From: Fischerella sp. CENA71
Lineage (GTDB): Bacteria > Cyanobacteriota > Cyanobacteriia > Cyanobacteriales > Nostocaceae
Assembly (NCBI GenBank): GCA_024239075.1
Contig: JANBVI010000027.1
Location: forward strand, 62,001-126,000
Direction of reading: 5' to 3'
Length of the DNA: 64,000 nucleotides
This document shows, piece by piece, positions 28,700 to 36,608 of this stretch (the stretch's first letter is position 1; the number at the start of each line of letters is the position of its first letter). The translations under genes and the position numbers were made by a program. A model generated the notes under the pieces. The model worked only from the letters and a program-made list of their open reading frames with translations. It ran no database searches and was not told the origin of the DNA.

Positions 28700-29170
28700 C
28701 TAACTACTAAACAAATTTTTTCGTAGTGTCTGCAAACTTTCTTCATTAAATGCAAATTGAATTGACTCTACTAAATTGCTCCAACTTTTCAACGTAGGCT
28801 CTGAAGAGGCTTGCGAAGCTTCACCTGCAAAAAACTTTGCCCACCATTTGGGTGCTTGCTTTCTATATTCAGGGTTTAAATTCTTTCGCCAACGCCTGCG
28901 CCATTTGGCTGTTTCTGCTTGGGTTGGTGGTCGAACTCCCAGAATTGGCGGAAAATCTGCATAACTCACAAACTTACTCACACCCTTGCCATGAACGTAA
29001 ACCATGTAGCGCCAGCATTCTACAACATAAATATTCTCTAGCTGAATATTCAACATCAAGCAAACAGCTTCTTCGGTGACAAATCTGGCTAATGGGTTGA
29101 TGGTTAACGACTTGTGGACAATTTTTGACTCACGGATAACAATTGCTTTTGGTGTGGGTAATGATAACAT
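28700..29170 (-). CDS. Conserved hypothetical protein
   Basis: About 156 residues from the ATG at 29170 (MLSLPTPKAIVIRESKIVHKS); a further start at 29200 would add ten residues. It has a Trp/Arg-rich central segment (TAKWRRRWRKNLNPEYRKQAPKW read in parts) and two Cys in the first third (AVCLML, VVECWRYMVYV). No signal peptide, membrane helix or known motif is visible. I do not recognise the family. It is followed by convergent-looking repeat DNA and preceded by a divergent XRE regulator, so its promoter lies next to the operator array at 29307-29357. Confidence 0.65.
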   Translation of the reverse strand: MLSLPTPKAIVIRESKIVHKSLTINPLARFVTEEAVCLMLNIQLENIYVVECWRYMVYVHGKGVSKFVSYADFPPILGVRPPTQAETAKWRRRWRKNLNPEYRKQAPKWWAKFFAGEASQASSEPTLKSWSNLVESIQFAFNEESLQTLRKNLFSS

Positions 29171-29306
29171 AATAGACAAATCCTTTTGAGATGGATACAT
29201 CCAAATCCCTTGGCGGATAACTTGTGACGGATGGTGTATCCGTTTAAAGAAGAGATTTAATTTAATGGAAAAGCGATCGCCCTTCAGTTTCCTACGCCGG
29301 GGGGAG

Positions 29307-29357
29307 ATCGTTTTTTAATTTAAAGTGTAATAATTAAACGATATAATCTCATCGTTT
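29307..29357. promoter_or_regulatory. Three ATCGTTT half-sites with an embedded TATAAT
   Basis: ATCGTTT at 29307-29313, AAACGAT at 29336-29342 and ATCGTTT at 29351-29357 alternate in orientation. The last two form a 7-8-7 palindrome that encloses TATAAT (29342-29347), a candidate -10 box. The XRE gene starts 14 bases after the array. This looks like an autoregulatory operator. Confidence 0.6.
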
Positions 29358-29370
29358 GTCAAGATAAAAA

Positions 29371-29583
29371 ATGGGGCTGATTAGGCTACGGATTAGGCAA
29401 TTTGCAGATGAAAAAGGTTGGACGCTCAAGGATGTCTCTGACTATTCGGGAGTAGCCTATAGTTCAGTTAGAGCCTACGCGCGATCGCCAGGGCTAGCAA
29501 TGGTAGATTTTACCTCAATTTTGAAAATGGCGCGTGCATTGGATGTGATGATTGAAGACTTAGTTGAAGTAGTAGAAGAGTAG
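29371..29583 (+). CDS. Small XRE/Cro-type helix-turn-helix regulator
   Basis: A 70-residue protein that is essentially one helix-turn-helix domain: RLRIRQFADEKGWTLKDVSDYSGVAYSSVRAYARSPG forms the core, followed by an acidic amphipathic end (DVMIEDLVEVVEE). It is the size of a phage Cro-like or toxin-antitoxin regulator. There is no partner gene in frame immediately after it; a PAP2 phosphatase starts 34 bases downstream and could be cotranscribed. It probably represses its own promoter through the ATCGTTT sites just upstream. Confidence 0.85.
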   Translation: MGLIRLRIRQFADEKGWTLKDVSDYSGVAYSSVRAYARSPGLAMVDFTSILKMARALDVMIEDLVEVVEE

Positions 29584-29616
29584 GAAACGTTACCATACAA
29601 CAAAACTGAGTATTAG

Positions 29617-30294
29617 ATGCGATCGCGGATTTTTTCCTTAATATTTAGCATTCGGTTAATGGGGCTGTTACTTTCAGCCCTAGCTTTGTGGGTATTTGCT
29701 CAAATCGCCGAAGAAGTTCTAGAAAAAGAAACTCAAAGGTTCGACCAAAGCATTTTACTAGCAATACGGCAGATGCATACACCCATCGGCGATCGCATGA
29801 TGCTGGGTATCACTTTTTTAGGTGAACCAGTATTTTTGCTGCTGATTTGTTTGGGAATAGCAATCAGATTACTGTATTATCGCCATCGTTCGCAAGCAAC
29901 TACTTTGGGTATTGCCGCAGTTGGTGCGATCGGCTTAAATTATTTACTAAAAGTGCTATTTGGTAGAGCGCGTCCGCAACTGTGGAACCGTATCGTTGAC
30001 GTCGGTCAATACAGCTTTCCTAGCGGTCATGCGATGATTTCATTAGTAATTTATGGTTTCATTGGCTATCTGATCGCAAAGCGATATCCTCGTTGGCGAG
30101 CATGGATTTTTACATTCACCATTATTTTGATTATAGCAATTGGTTTTAGTCGGCTTTATTTAGGCGTACACTGGCCGACTGATGTCATAGCTGGCTATGC
30201 GGCGGGTATAGTCTGGTTGATGACTTGTATATTGAGTTTGGAAATGTGGCGACTATACAGGACGTCGGGTAGACGTTCAACATCAAATGAGTAA
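29617..30294 (+). CDS. PAP2-family membrane phosphatase
   Basis: A 225-residue membrane protein with about six transmembrane helices and the three-part PAP2 active site: KVLFGRARP (K-x6-RP), SFPSGHA (PSGH) and SRLYLGVHWPTDV (SR-x5-H-x3-D). It likely dephosphorylates a lipid phosphate such as phosphatidic acid or undecaprenyl pyrophosphate on the outer face of the membrane. It follows the small XRE gene closely. The last 110 bases overlap an antisense frame belonging to a decayed antitoxin. Exact substrate unknown. Confidence 0.92.
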   Translation: MRSRIFSLIFSIRLMGLLLSALALWVFAQIAEEVLEKETQRFDQSILLAIRQMHTPIGDRMMLGITFLGEPVFLLLICLGIAIRLLYYRHRSQATTLGIAAVGAIGLNYLLKVLFGRARPQLWNRIVDVGQYSFPSGHAMISLVIYGFIGYLIAKRYPRWRAWIFTFTIILIIAIGFSRLYLGVHWPTDVIAGYAAGIVWLMTCILSLEMWRLYRTSGRRSTSNE

Positions 30295-30513
30295 AATTAG
30301 CAACATTCTGTGGAAGTTGTTCACGACGACGGCTTTCCTCTAGGAGTTGTAGAAATTTTTGCCGTCGCTGTTCTTCAGCTTGTAGTATTGGCAAGGCTTT
30401 CTCTAATATTGTGACGATTTGCTCGTCTACTGAGTTTTTTTTGCCTTTGCTAATTGTTCTAATTCTGTATATAAGTCATCAGGTAAATCTAGCATCGTGT
30501 TTAGTCTAGTCAT
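30185..30513 (-). pseudogene. Frameshifted VapB/FitA-like antitoxin gene
   Basis: From the ATG at 30513, preceded by GGGAGG, the frame reads MTRLNTMLDLPDDLYTEL then EQLAKAKKTQ and stops. The stop follows a run of eight A residues (T run at 30435-30442). Shifting by one base restores SVDEQIVTILEKALPILQAEEQRRQKFL and LQLLEESRRREQLP, a ribbon-helix-helix-like antitoxin body. The restored frame runs on antisense into the PAP2 3' end without a family-like C-terminus and stops at 30185. No toxin gene follows. It may be a dead gene or depend on slippage at the A8 tract. Confidence 0.65.
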
Positions 30514-30648
30514 TGCTTGACCTCCCAGTAAGGTTTACAAGCAATAGTAGCACGATACTACAAGCCTGGGTTGAGGTGGGGAAAGAGGAGCGATCGCGTT
30601 TTGTTTGTGAGTGCGATCGCTTTGTCACCTCTACTACCCACCGATGTC

Positions 30649-30864
30649 TCAATCATTCTCTTCTAATTCCTTTGGTAGATATTTCAATGGTGTTTTTTGT
30701 AAAACCCAATCAAGATACAGTACGAGAATCTGCATTTTCAGAAAATTGTTGGCACTTTTGATATTGGCATCACTCACCACCAACTTACAAATCTTTTCCA
30801 ACAGTATTCCAACAACAACCTCAACTGACTTGTTTACAACCAGAGGTATTAGTGTTTCTAGCAT
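30649..30864 (-). CDS. Small hypothetical protein next to the NACHT gene
   Basis: A 71-codon frame with a good ribosome-binding site (GAGGAAAT six bases before the ATG). It begins MLETLIPLVVNKSVEVVVGILLEKI, a hydrophobic-amphipathic helix, and ends in an acidic cluster (PKELEEND). There is no known motif. It is divergent from the NACHT gene, 160 bases away, and could encode a small partner or be the remaining N-terminal piece of a larger gene. Several overlapping frames on the other strand make the call uncertain. Confidence 0.45.
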   Translation of the reverse strand: MLETLIPLVVNKSVEVVVGILLEKICKLVVSDANIKSANNFLKMQILVLYLDWVLQKTPLKYLPKELEEND

Positions 30865-31024
30865 TGCGATTTCCTCAGTAGCTTGACTGAGTTCAATGTC
30901 GCAATTTTCTTTTGTAGCTATTTATCTGACTTGCCTTGACTTAGCCTGACTTACACTGAGTTAACTCCACATTTTGATAAAAACTTTGGCTACACTGGCT
31001 TATAGGTATTTGTGGGAGTAGTAA

Positions 31025-33298
31025 ATGTCTATACCAGAGGACTTTCTCAAACAACTGGATCAATACACTGAATTATCAAATAGAGAAAAGGAAGTCTTTC
31101 TGGAAATATTTGCTCGTGGTAAAAGTCGAGTCTACGTAACTCAAGAATTAAACATCTCTGAAAGCAACCTCAGCACTTGCCTCACAGGTATTTACAAAAA
31201 ATTTTGCATCACTGGTAATGGCCCTGTTAAAGAAAGTCGCTTACGGGAGTATTTGAGCAAAAGATATTCACAGCAAGAACCCTCTGGTCATTCAATTACA
31301 GATGATGTAGACGATTCAATTGATACCTTAGTGCAAGAAATCCGCAAACAAGCCAAACCCTACATTAAAGAAAAGTGCGGAACCATGCGGGTATTAGATA
31401 TGCCTAAGCCAATTAAGTTAACAGGAAAACAAGGTATTTACACGAATGTCAATATTCTGGAGGAAATAACAGGACGAAGACGACTAAAAGTCACGGAACT
31501 AATGCAAAGCTGTGATCATGATAACTTTGAGCGGATTGGACTTAGCCGGGTAAAACAGGAGCGAGTATCGGGATTAGAGGCTGTGCAGCGTCACAGTAAG
31601 CTAATGGTATTAGGTAAACCAGGAGCAGGAAAAACCACTTTTTTAAAATATCTAGCAATGCAGTGTATTGAGGAGAAGTTTCAAGCAAACAGAATTCCCT
31701 TGTTAATCACCTTAAAAGATTTTGCAGAAGCAAATAAAAAACTAGATATTTTGGAATTTATTGCTCAACAATTATCAAGCTGTGGTTTAACTCATACTAG
31801 CGTAACAGTAGAGAAACTATTGAGACAGGGTAAGGTATTAATACTATTGGATGGCTTGGATGAAGTACGAGAGGAAGACACCAAGCGTGTCTTACGACAA
31901 ATTCGGGAATTTTCTGATCTGTTCCATACCAATCAGTTTGTTATTACCTGTCGTATTGCTGCTAAAGAATATACTTTTGAAAGCTTCACAGAAGTGGAAA
32001 TGGCAGATTTTGACGAAAAACAAATAGCCATTTTTGCTCAAAACTGGTTCCAATTAACTGATCCAGTTAAAGGTGAAAGATTCATTCAAAAACTAAAGGA
32101 GAACGAACCAATCCAAGAACTAGCTAGTAGTCCTTTACTATTGACACTACTGTGTTTGGTATTTGGAGATAGTGGAGATTTCCCAGCAAACCGTTCTGAA
32201 CTTTATAAAGAAGGATTAGATGTATTGCTGAAAAAATGGGATGCCAAACGCAACATTGAAAGGGAGCAAGTCTATAAAAATCTATCTTTGCAGCGCAAGG
32301 AAGACTTATTGAGCCAAATAGCCTTAACTACTTTTGAGCAAAAAGACTATTTCTTTAAACAAAAAACGACCGAAGTATACATTGCTGATTTTATCCGTAA
32401 CTTACGTGATGCGGACATAGATCCGAAGGTGTTGAAACTCGATAGTGAGGCTGTTTTAAAGTCTATTGAAGCACAACATGGACTATTAGTGGAACGAGCA
32501 AAGGGTATTTATTCTTTTTCTCACTTAACATTTCATGAGTATTTCGCTGCAAGAGAAATAGTTGCTAACTCTGCCTTGGAAAGCTTGGTAGAGCATATTA
32601 CAGAAATACGTTGGCGGGAAGTATTTTTGCTTGCTGCCGGAATGATGCGGAAGGCAGATGATTTCTTACTTTTGATGAAGTCAAAAATTGACTCCATTGT
32701 AGCCTGTGATGATAAGTTACAGTACCTTTTGCAAGTAATCCATAAAAAAGCTTTATCAGCCAAATATAATCATAAAAAAGCAGTAGTAAGAGCCTTTTAC
32801 TTAGAACACGCTCTATTTTTTAGTTACTCACTTCTAGATTCTTGTGGTGAATTTGCTGAAGCGTTTGGTTTTATTCCTAATATTGATCCAGAGATTGATT
32901 TTGATGATGCACTCACTGATGCTCTTGAAATTACAGACTCTGATTATCAGGAATGTCTGAGTTATGCTCTTTGTCTTAATTTGAACTTAGAAGCTGAATT
33001 TCAGAACTCACTTCAAAATCTAAAAGAGCAAATTCCTTTCCCTGATAATATAGAAAAGAGAATGGAACGACAAGACAAAACTATAAAGAAATGGTTGAAT
33101 AAGCTGAGGATTTTAGTTATAAAATATAGAAATATTTGTTACCAAGAAGAATTAAATGAAAAACAAGTAGAATTAATATGTAATTACTATGATGCTAATT
33201 TATTATTGAATGATTGTCTAAAGAGTGATTGTTACGTTAGCCGTGAAGTCAGAGAACAAATAGAAGATTCGCTATTTTTACCAATAAAAATAAATTGA
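31025..33298 (+). CDS. NACHT-family NTPase with N-terminal helix-turn-helix
   Basis: A 757-residue STAND-type signalling ATPase. Residues about 12-60 (LSNREKEVFLEIFARGKSRVYVTQELNISESNLSTCL in parts) resemble a LuxR/sigma-4-like helix-turn-helix. The NACHT domain begins near residue 190 with Walker A GKPGAGKTT (197-205) and Walker B ILLDGLDE (D276, D279, E280); TCRIAA is a sensor-like Arg motif and ASSPLLLTLLCLVF the typical NACHT helical segment. HLTFHEYFAAREI marks the end of the NACHT winged-helix region. The C-terminal 250 residues are helical, without LRR, TPR or WD repeats. Related bacterial NACHT proteins include anti-phage effectors; a defence or transcriptional role here is an inference. 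GGGAG precedes the ATG. Confidence 0.9.
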   Translation: MSIPEDFLKQLDQYTELSNREKEVFLEIFARGKSRVYVTQELNISESNLSTCLTGIYKKFCITGNGPVKESRLREYLSKRYSQQEPSGHSITDDVDDSIDTLVQEIRKQAKPYIKEKCGTMRVLDMPKPIKLTGKQGIYTNVNILEEITGRRRLKVTELMQSCDHDNFERIGLSRVKQERVSGLEAVQRHSKLMVLGKPGAGKTTFLKYLAMQCIEEKFQANRIPLLITLKDFAEANKKLDILEFIAQQLSSCGLTHTSVTVEKLLRQGKVLILLDGLDEVREEDTKRVLRQIREFSDLFHTNQFVITCRIAAKEYTFESFTEVEMADFDEKQIAIFAQNWFQLTDPVKGERFIQKLKENEPIQELASSPLLLTLLCLVFGDSGDFPANRSELYKEGLDVLLKKWDAKRNIEREQVYKNLSLQRKEDLLSQIALTTFEQKDYFFKQKTTEVYIADFIRNLRDADIDPKVLKLDSEAVLKSIEAQHGLLVERAKGIYSFSHLTFHEYFAAREIVANSALESLVEHITEIRWREVFLLAAGMMRKADDFLLLMKSKIDSIVACDDKLQYLLQVIHKKALSAKYNHKKAVVRAFYLEHALFFSYSLLDSCGEFAEAFGFIPNIDPEIDFDDALTDALEITDSDYQECLSYALCLNLNLEAEFQNSLQNLKEQIPFPDNIEKRMERQDKTIKKWLNKLRILVIKYRNICYQEELNEKQVELICNYYDANLLLNDCLKSDCYVSREVREQIEDSLFLPIKIN

Positions 33299-33384
33299 AT
33301 TTCAATAAAAATGTATAACTATGAATCAGGAAATTATTAAACAATTACTGAGTAATTTATAATTACATGTTTTAAATATAACTT

Positions 33385-33600
33385 GTGAAAAATATTTGCG
33401 ATCGCACTTTTACTTTCTCAATTCGCATAGTCAAATTGTGCCAGTTTCTTGATGACAAACTTGGAGTAGAGCGAGCTTTTGCTCAAGAATTGTTAAGGAT
33501 TAACCAACTCCAAAGCAAAGCCGAAAAACTGGCAAGAATCTTGGGCGCTATTATAATCTCTTGCAAAAATCCTGAGCAACGCCACCAACCCAATTCTTAA
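33385..33600 (+). pseudogene. Collapsed four-helix-bundle (S23-like) gene
   Basis: A GTG-initiated 71-codon frame. Its first part (DRTFTFSIRIVKLCQFLDDK, FAQELLRI) matches the N-terminus of four-helix-bundle proteins of the 23S rRNA-intervening-sequence type. The last part (KAEKLARILGAIIISCKN) matches their C-terminus. The central 45 or so residues with the conserved G-x-ANxEEA motif are absent, consistent with an internal deletion that kept the frame. Full-length relatives are about 115-125 residues. It may still be translated but is unlikely to fold normally. Confidence 0.6.
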
Positions 33601-33624
33601 TTTCTTTAATTTTTAATTCCTCAA

Positions 33625-33709
33625 CGGAGAGGGTGGGATTCGAACCCACGGATGCTTTCACATCACTCGATTTCAAGTCGAGCGCATTCGACCACTCTGC
33701 CACCTCTCC
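33625..33709 (-). tRNA. trnS-UGA: tRNA-Ser (anticodon TGA)
   Basis: Read on the minus strand the acceptor stem GGAGAGG pairs with CCTCTCC, with G as discriminator. The anticodon loop CTTGAAA sits on a five-base stem (CTCGA/TCGAG) and gives TGA. The T arm GGGTTCGAATCCC and a long variable arm are present, as expected for serine. CCA is not encoded. Length is 85 bases. Confidence 0.96.
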
Positions 33710-33783
33710 AAAAAAAGCTGCCGAAGTGCATTCGTCAGCTGTCAGCTAAAAAAAGCTGACCAGTTAATAAATATAACTCAAAT

Positions 33784-34710
33784 TCATACAGTTTGCACTA
33801 CTGAACAGGATTTTTCATACAAAATTTCTTCAGCCACTTTGTAGTCATTACTAACCCAGATACTAGAAGCTTGGGAAACTACTCCATCTTCCAGCAGCAC
33901 AATCGAGAAATTCCGCAATTTTTGACCATCACTATCCACGATTCTCGGTACACTCGCCGCATTTAAGTAAACTGTTCCTTCTGGACTTCTAAACACACGC
34001 TTTCGCAACACTTTTTTGGTGTGTCGTAACGTCTGGTGCATATGACCAAATGTCACCAAGGGAACGATTTTACCAGCAGTGAGAGTCAGAGATATCGCTT
34101 CAGCTAAATCTGGATCACCAAAATCACCGCCGATAGGGTGCCAATCTTTACCACAGGGGTCTTCGGGGCGATCGCCTAACCCAGAAGGGCCATTATGACC
34201 CACAAAAATAATCGTCTCATAAGCAGCCTTTTTGACTGCGGCAAAAATCCGGACGGCGGACTCATCCAGATTCTTTACACCATACCGTTCTTTGCAGATG
34301 TCAGCAAATCGCCACTCTGGTCCACCCCAAGTAAAAGGACGTCCCCCCACTACTGTCAAGTTAAAAGCAGGAATATCCAGTTTCCCATAACCAACATGGG
34401 CTGCACCTAATAAATCTAGCTGTTCCTGCACCCAATCTTCCTTAGAACGGTCGTAGGGACACTTTTTCCGTCCCCATTCTGTGGCAGTGTACCATGCATC
34501 GTGGTTTCCCATCACTGCTGCCTTGGGAATATCAAGGGATGCGATCGCTCTTACCACTTCTACCGACTCGTTACCAAAGTCTCCGACAAACAGCACTAAG
34601 TCAACACCAAGATGCTTGAGTGCATTACCATCCTCCACTTCCCATTGATCGTGAACATCTCCAACTACAGCGATTTTCAATGTTTTTAAATTAGTTGTCT
34701 GACTGGTCAT
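33784..34710 (-). CDS. Metallophosphoesterase (TIGR04168-like)
   Basis: About 308 residues from the ATG at 34710, which has AAGGAAAG eight bases upstream; a start at 34767 would add 19 residues. Calcineurin-type metal motifs are complete: GDVHDQW (D-x-H), FVGDFGNE (GD), VMGNHDAWY (GNHD), FVGHNGPSG and FGHMHQTL (GH-x-H). The family is widespread in cyanobacteria and plants, with no established substrate. The protein is soluble. Upstream lies a decayed gene on the same strand. Confidence 0.88.
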   Translation of the reverse strand: MTSQTTNLKTLKIAVVGDVHDQWEVEDGNALKHLGVDLVLFVGDFGNESVEVVRAIASLDIPKAAVMGNHDAWYTATEWGRKKCPYDRSKEDWVQEQLDLLGAAHVGYGKLDIPAFNLTVVGGRPFTWGGPEWRFADICKERYGVKNLDESAVRIFAAVKKAAYETIIFVGHNGPSGLGDRPEDPCGKDWHPIGGDFGDPDLAEAISLTLTAGKIVPLVTFGHMHQTLRHTKKVLRKRVFRSPEGTVYLNAASVPRIVDSDGQKLRNFSIVLLEDGVVSQASSIWVSNDYKVAEEILYEKSCSVVQTV

Positions 34711-34803
34711 GCCACTTTCCTTGCCATATGCTTCCAGGATAGGCAATTCATCAGGATTTTGACACAACTCCCAAAATTGTTTTATGATTTCACGTGATAA
34801 CTG

Positions 34804-35262
34804 TCACTTCACACCATCATTATCAATTGCACTATAAACGTCATTAGGTGCCAGTCCTAATCAAGGATCGGAACTGGGAGTTAAAAACAGTTCGGCGTAA
34901 ACTTTTTCATTCAATGCGTATAAATTACTGGTTTGATTACCCTGTACAAACCATTGATGAATTTGTCTGTGTAGCATATACTTCGTTTCTGACTGTATCG
35001 AGAGCGATCGCAGTTTCAAAGTTGTTTACCAGACCTTCGGCACAGGACGCACTGATTGCCATTGTAAGATAAAATCCTTTCTTAATTTTTGAGATATTTT
35101 TGCATTCGGATATAGTGCGACTCGAAAAAATCGACTGTTAGCACAACTGAGATCCGTATCCAAATTACCCAGTAACCGCAGAGATAGAATTGGTTTACCG
35201 CTAGCTTTCGCAGCTGCTCTTGCTTGCTCTAAGTCAGTACTTATGATTATGGTAGACTCTAG
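34804..35262 (-). pseudogene. Decayed conserved gene with two in-frame stops
   Basis: One minus-strand frame spans 153 codons and reads coherently (LEQARAAAKASGKPILSLRLLGN, SCANSRFFRVALYPNAK, FVQGNQTSNLYALNEKVYAEL, LGLAPNDVYSAIDNDG). It is interrupted by TAA at 35026-35028 and TGA at 34861-34863. The TGA stands where a Trp codon would complete DPWLGL. No start codon remains at the 5' end. The N-terminal half resembles a thioredoxin-like protein by eye. The two stops and lost start make this a clear pseudogene of about 150 residues. Confidence 0.7.
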
Positions 35263-35447
35263 TTAGGGTTGTGTACATTGTGGTTTAGATAAAGCGAAGC
35301 AGGGTAGGGACTTTCGCGTTACGTTAAGTTGATGGGGATACTGAAAATTACTGGTGAAAATTGCCATTTGTAATTTGTTATTGGTGAGACCTCTTGATTA
35401 TCGGCATCGAGAGAAGTAAGTTATAGGTCATTCAAAAAATTATATCT

Positions 35448-36602
35448 ATGCGCCTAACTTCTCTTGATGTTTTTCGTGGCATAACGATCGCTGGTATGAT
35501 CCTTGTCAACATGGCTAGTATCGCTGAACCTAATGTCTACTCACCGTTACTCCATGCTGAATGGAACGGTTGTACACCAACTGATTTAGTATTTCCCTTT
35601 TTTCTCTTCATTGTCGGTGTCGCCATGAGTTTTTCTTTTGCGAAGTACACCGATAGCAAATTAAATGCAGAAAGTACTTCTGCAACTCTACCTTCGCTTT
35701 ACTGGCGTATCATTCGCCGTGCTGGTATCCTTTTTGCTTTAGGATTATTTCTCAATGGCTTTTGGAATCAGGGTGTTTGGACTTTTGATTTCAATAGCAT
35801 CCGCATCATGGGGGTATTGCAACGCATCAGCTTAACTTACTTATTAGCTAGCCTGGTAGTTCTCAATCTACCACGTAAAGCTCAATGGATCTTGGCGGGA
35901 TTATTACTTTTTGGTTATTGGTTAGCAATAATGTATGTACCTGTACCTGGTTATGGTGCTGGCGTGTTAACGCGAGACGGTAATTTAGGCGCTTATATTG
36001 ATCGTTTGATCATTCCCAAGGTACATCTTTATAAAGGCGATAATTACAACTTTCTAGGAGATCCAGAAGGACTTTTCAGCACTATTCCCGCTATTGTTAG
36101 TGTTCTGGCTGGTTATTTTACTGGAGAGTGGATACGTAGAAAAAAAGAGATTCATTCTCAAACCAGCATGGATTTAGTTTTATTTGGTTTGAGTTGCTTG
36201 GTTATCGCTGGAATTTGGGATTTAGCATTTCCGATTAATAAAAAATTGTGGACAAGTTCTTACGTGGTTTTCTCTACAGGCTGGGCATTATTGTTACTTA
36301 GCTTTTGTTATGAATTAATCGATGTCAGGCAGATACGGCGTTGGGGAAAACCTTTTAAAATGATGGGACTTAATCCCATATCTATTTTCGTAGCTTCTGT
36401 GTTGTTAATTAAGATATTAGTAAAAACTACTGTTGGTACAGGAGAAAATGCTCCTAGCACCTACGATTGGATTTATCAAAACTTGTTTGCATCTTGGGCT
36501 GGTGCATACAATGGTTCACTATTTTTGGCGATCGCAACTGTTTTATTATGGTTGGCAGTTGCCTATTTCATGTATCAACGACGGTGGTTTATTAAAGTTT
36601 AA
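35448..36602 (+). CDS. DUF5009/HGSNAT-like membrane acyltransferase
   Basis: A 384-residue membrane protein with about ten helices. RLTSLDVFRGITIAGMILVNM and TPTDLVFPFFLFIVGVAMSFS are hallmarks of the COG4299 family related to heparan-alpha-glucosaminide N-acetyltransferase, which moves acetyl groups across membranes onto sugars. Further markers are FWNQGVWTFDFNSIRIMGVLQRIS (in parts) and WASSYVVFS-like WTSSYVVFSTGWALL. In bacteria the acceptor is usually a cell-wall or exported glycan; this is not determined here. It stands alone and is convergent with the TPR gene six bases downstream. Confidence 0.88.
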   Translation: MRLTSLDVFRGITIAGMILVNMASIAEPNVYSPLLHAEWNGCTPTDLVFPFFLFIVGVAMSFSFAKYTDSKLNAESTSATLPSLYWRIIRRAGILFALGLFLNGFWNQGVWTFDFNSIRIMGVLQRISLTYLLASLVVLNLPRKAQWILAGLLLFGYWLAIMYVPVPGYGAGVLTRDGNLGAYIDRLIIPKVHLYKGDNYNFLGDPEGLFSTIPAIVSVLAGYFTGEWIRRKKEIHSQTSMDLVLFGLSCLVIAGIWDLAFPINKKLWTSSYVVFSTGWALLLLSFCYELIDVRQIRRWGKPFKMMGLNPISIFVASVLLIKILVKTTVGTGENAPSTYDWIYQNLFASWAGAYNGSLFLAIATVLLWLAVAYFMYQRRWFIKV

Positions 36603-36608
36603 TCATGG

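Noticed and set aside
34848-35072. 74-codon plus-strand frame upstream of the phosphoesterase gene.
   Set aside because: It is antisense to the decayed gene at 34804-35262, which reads far better.
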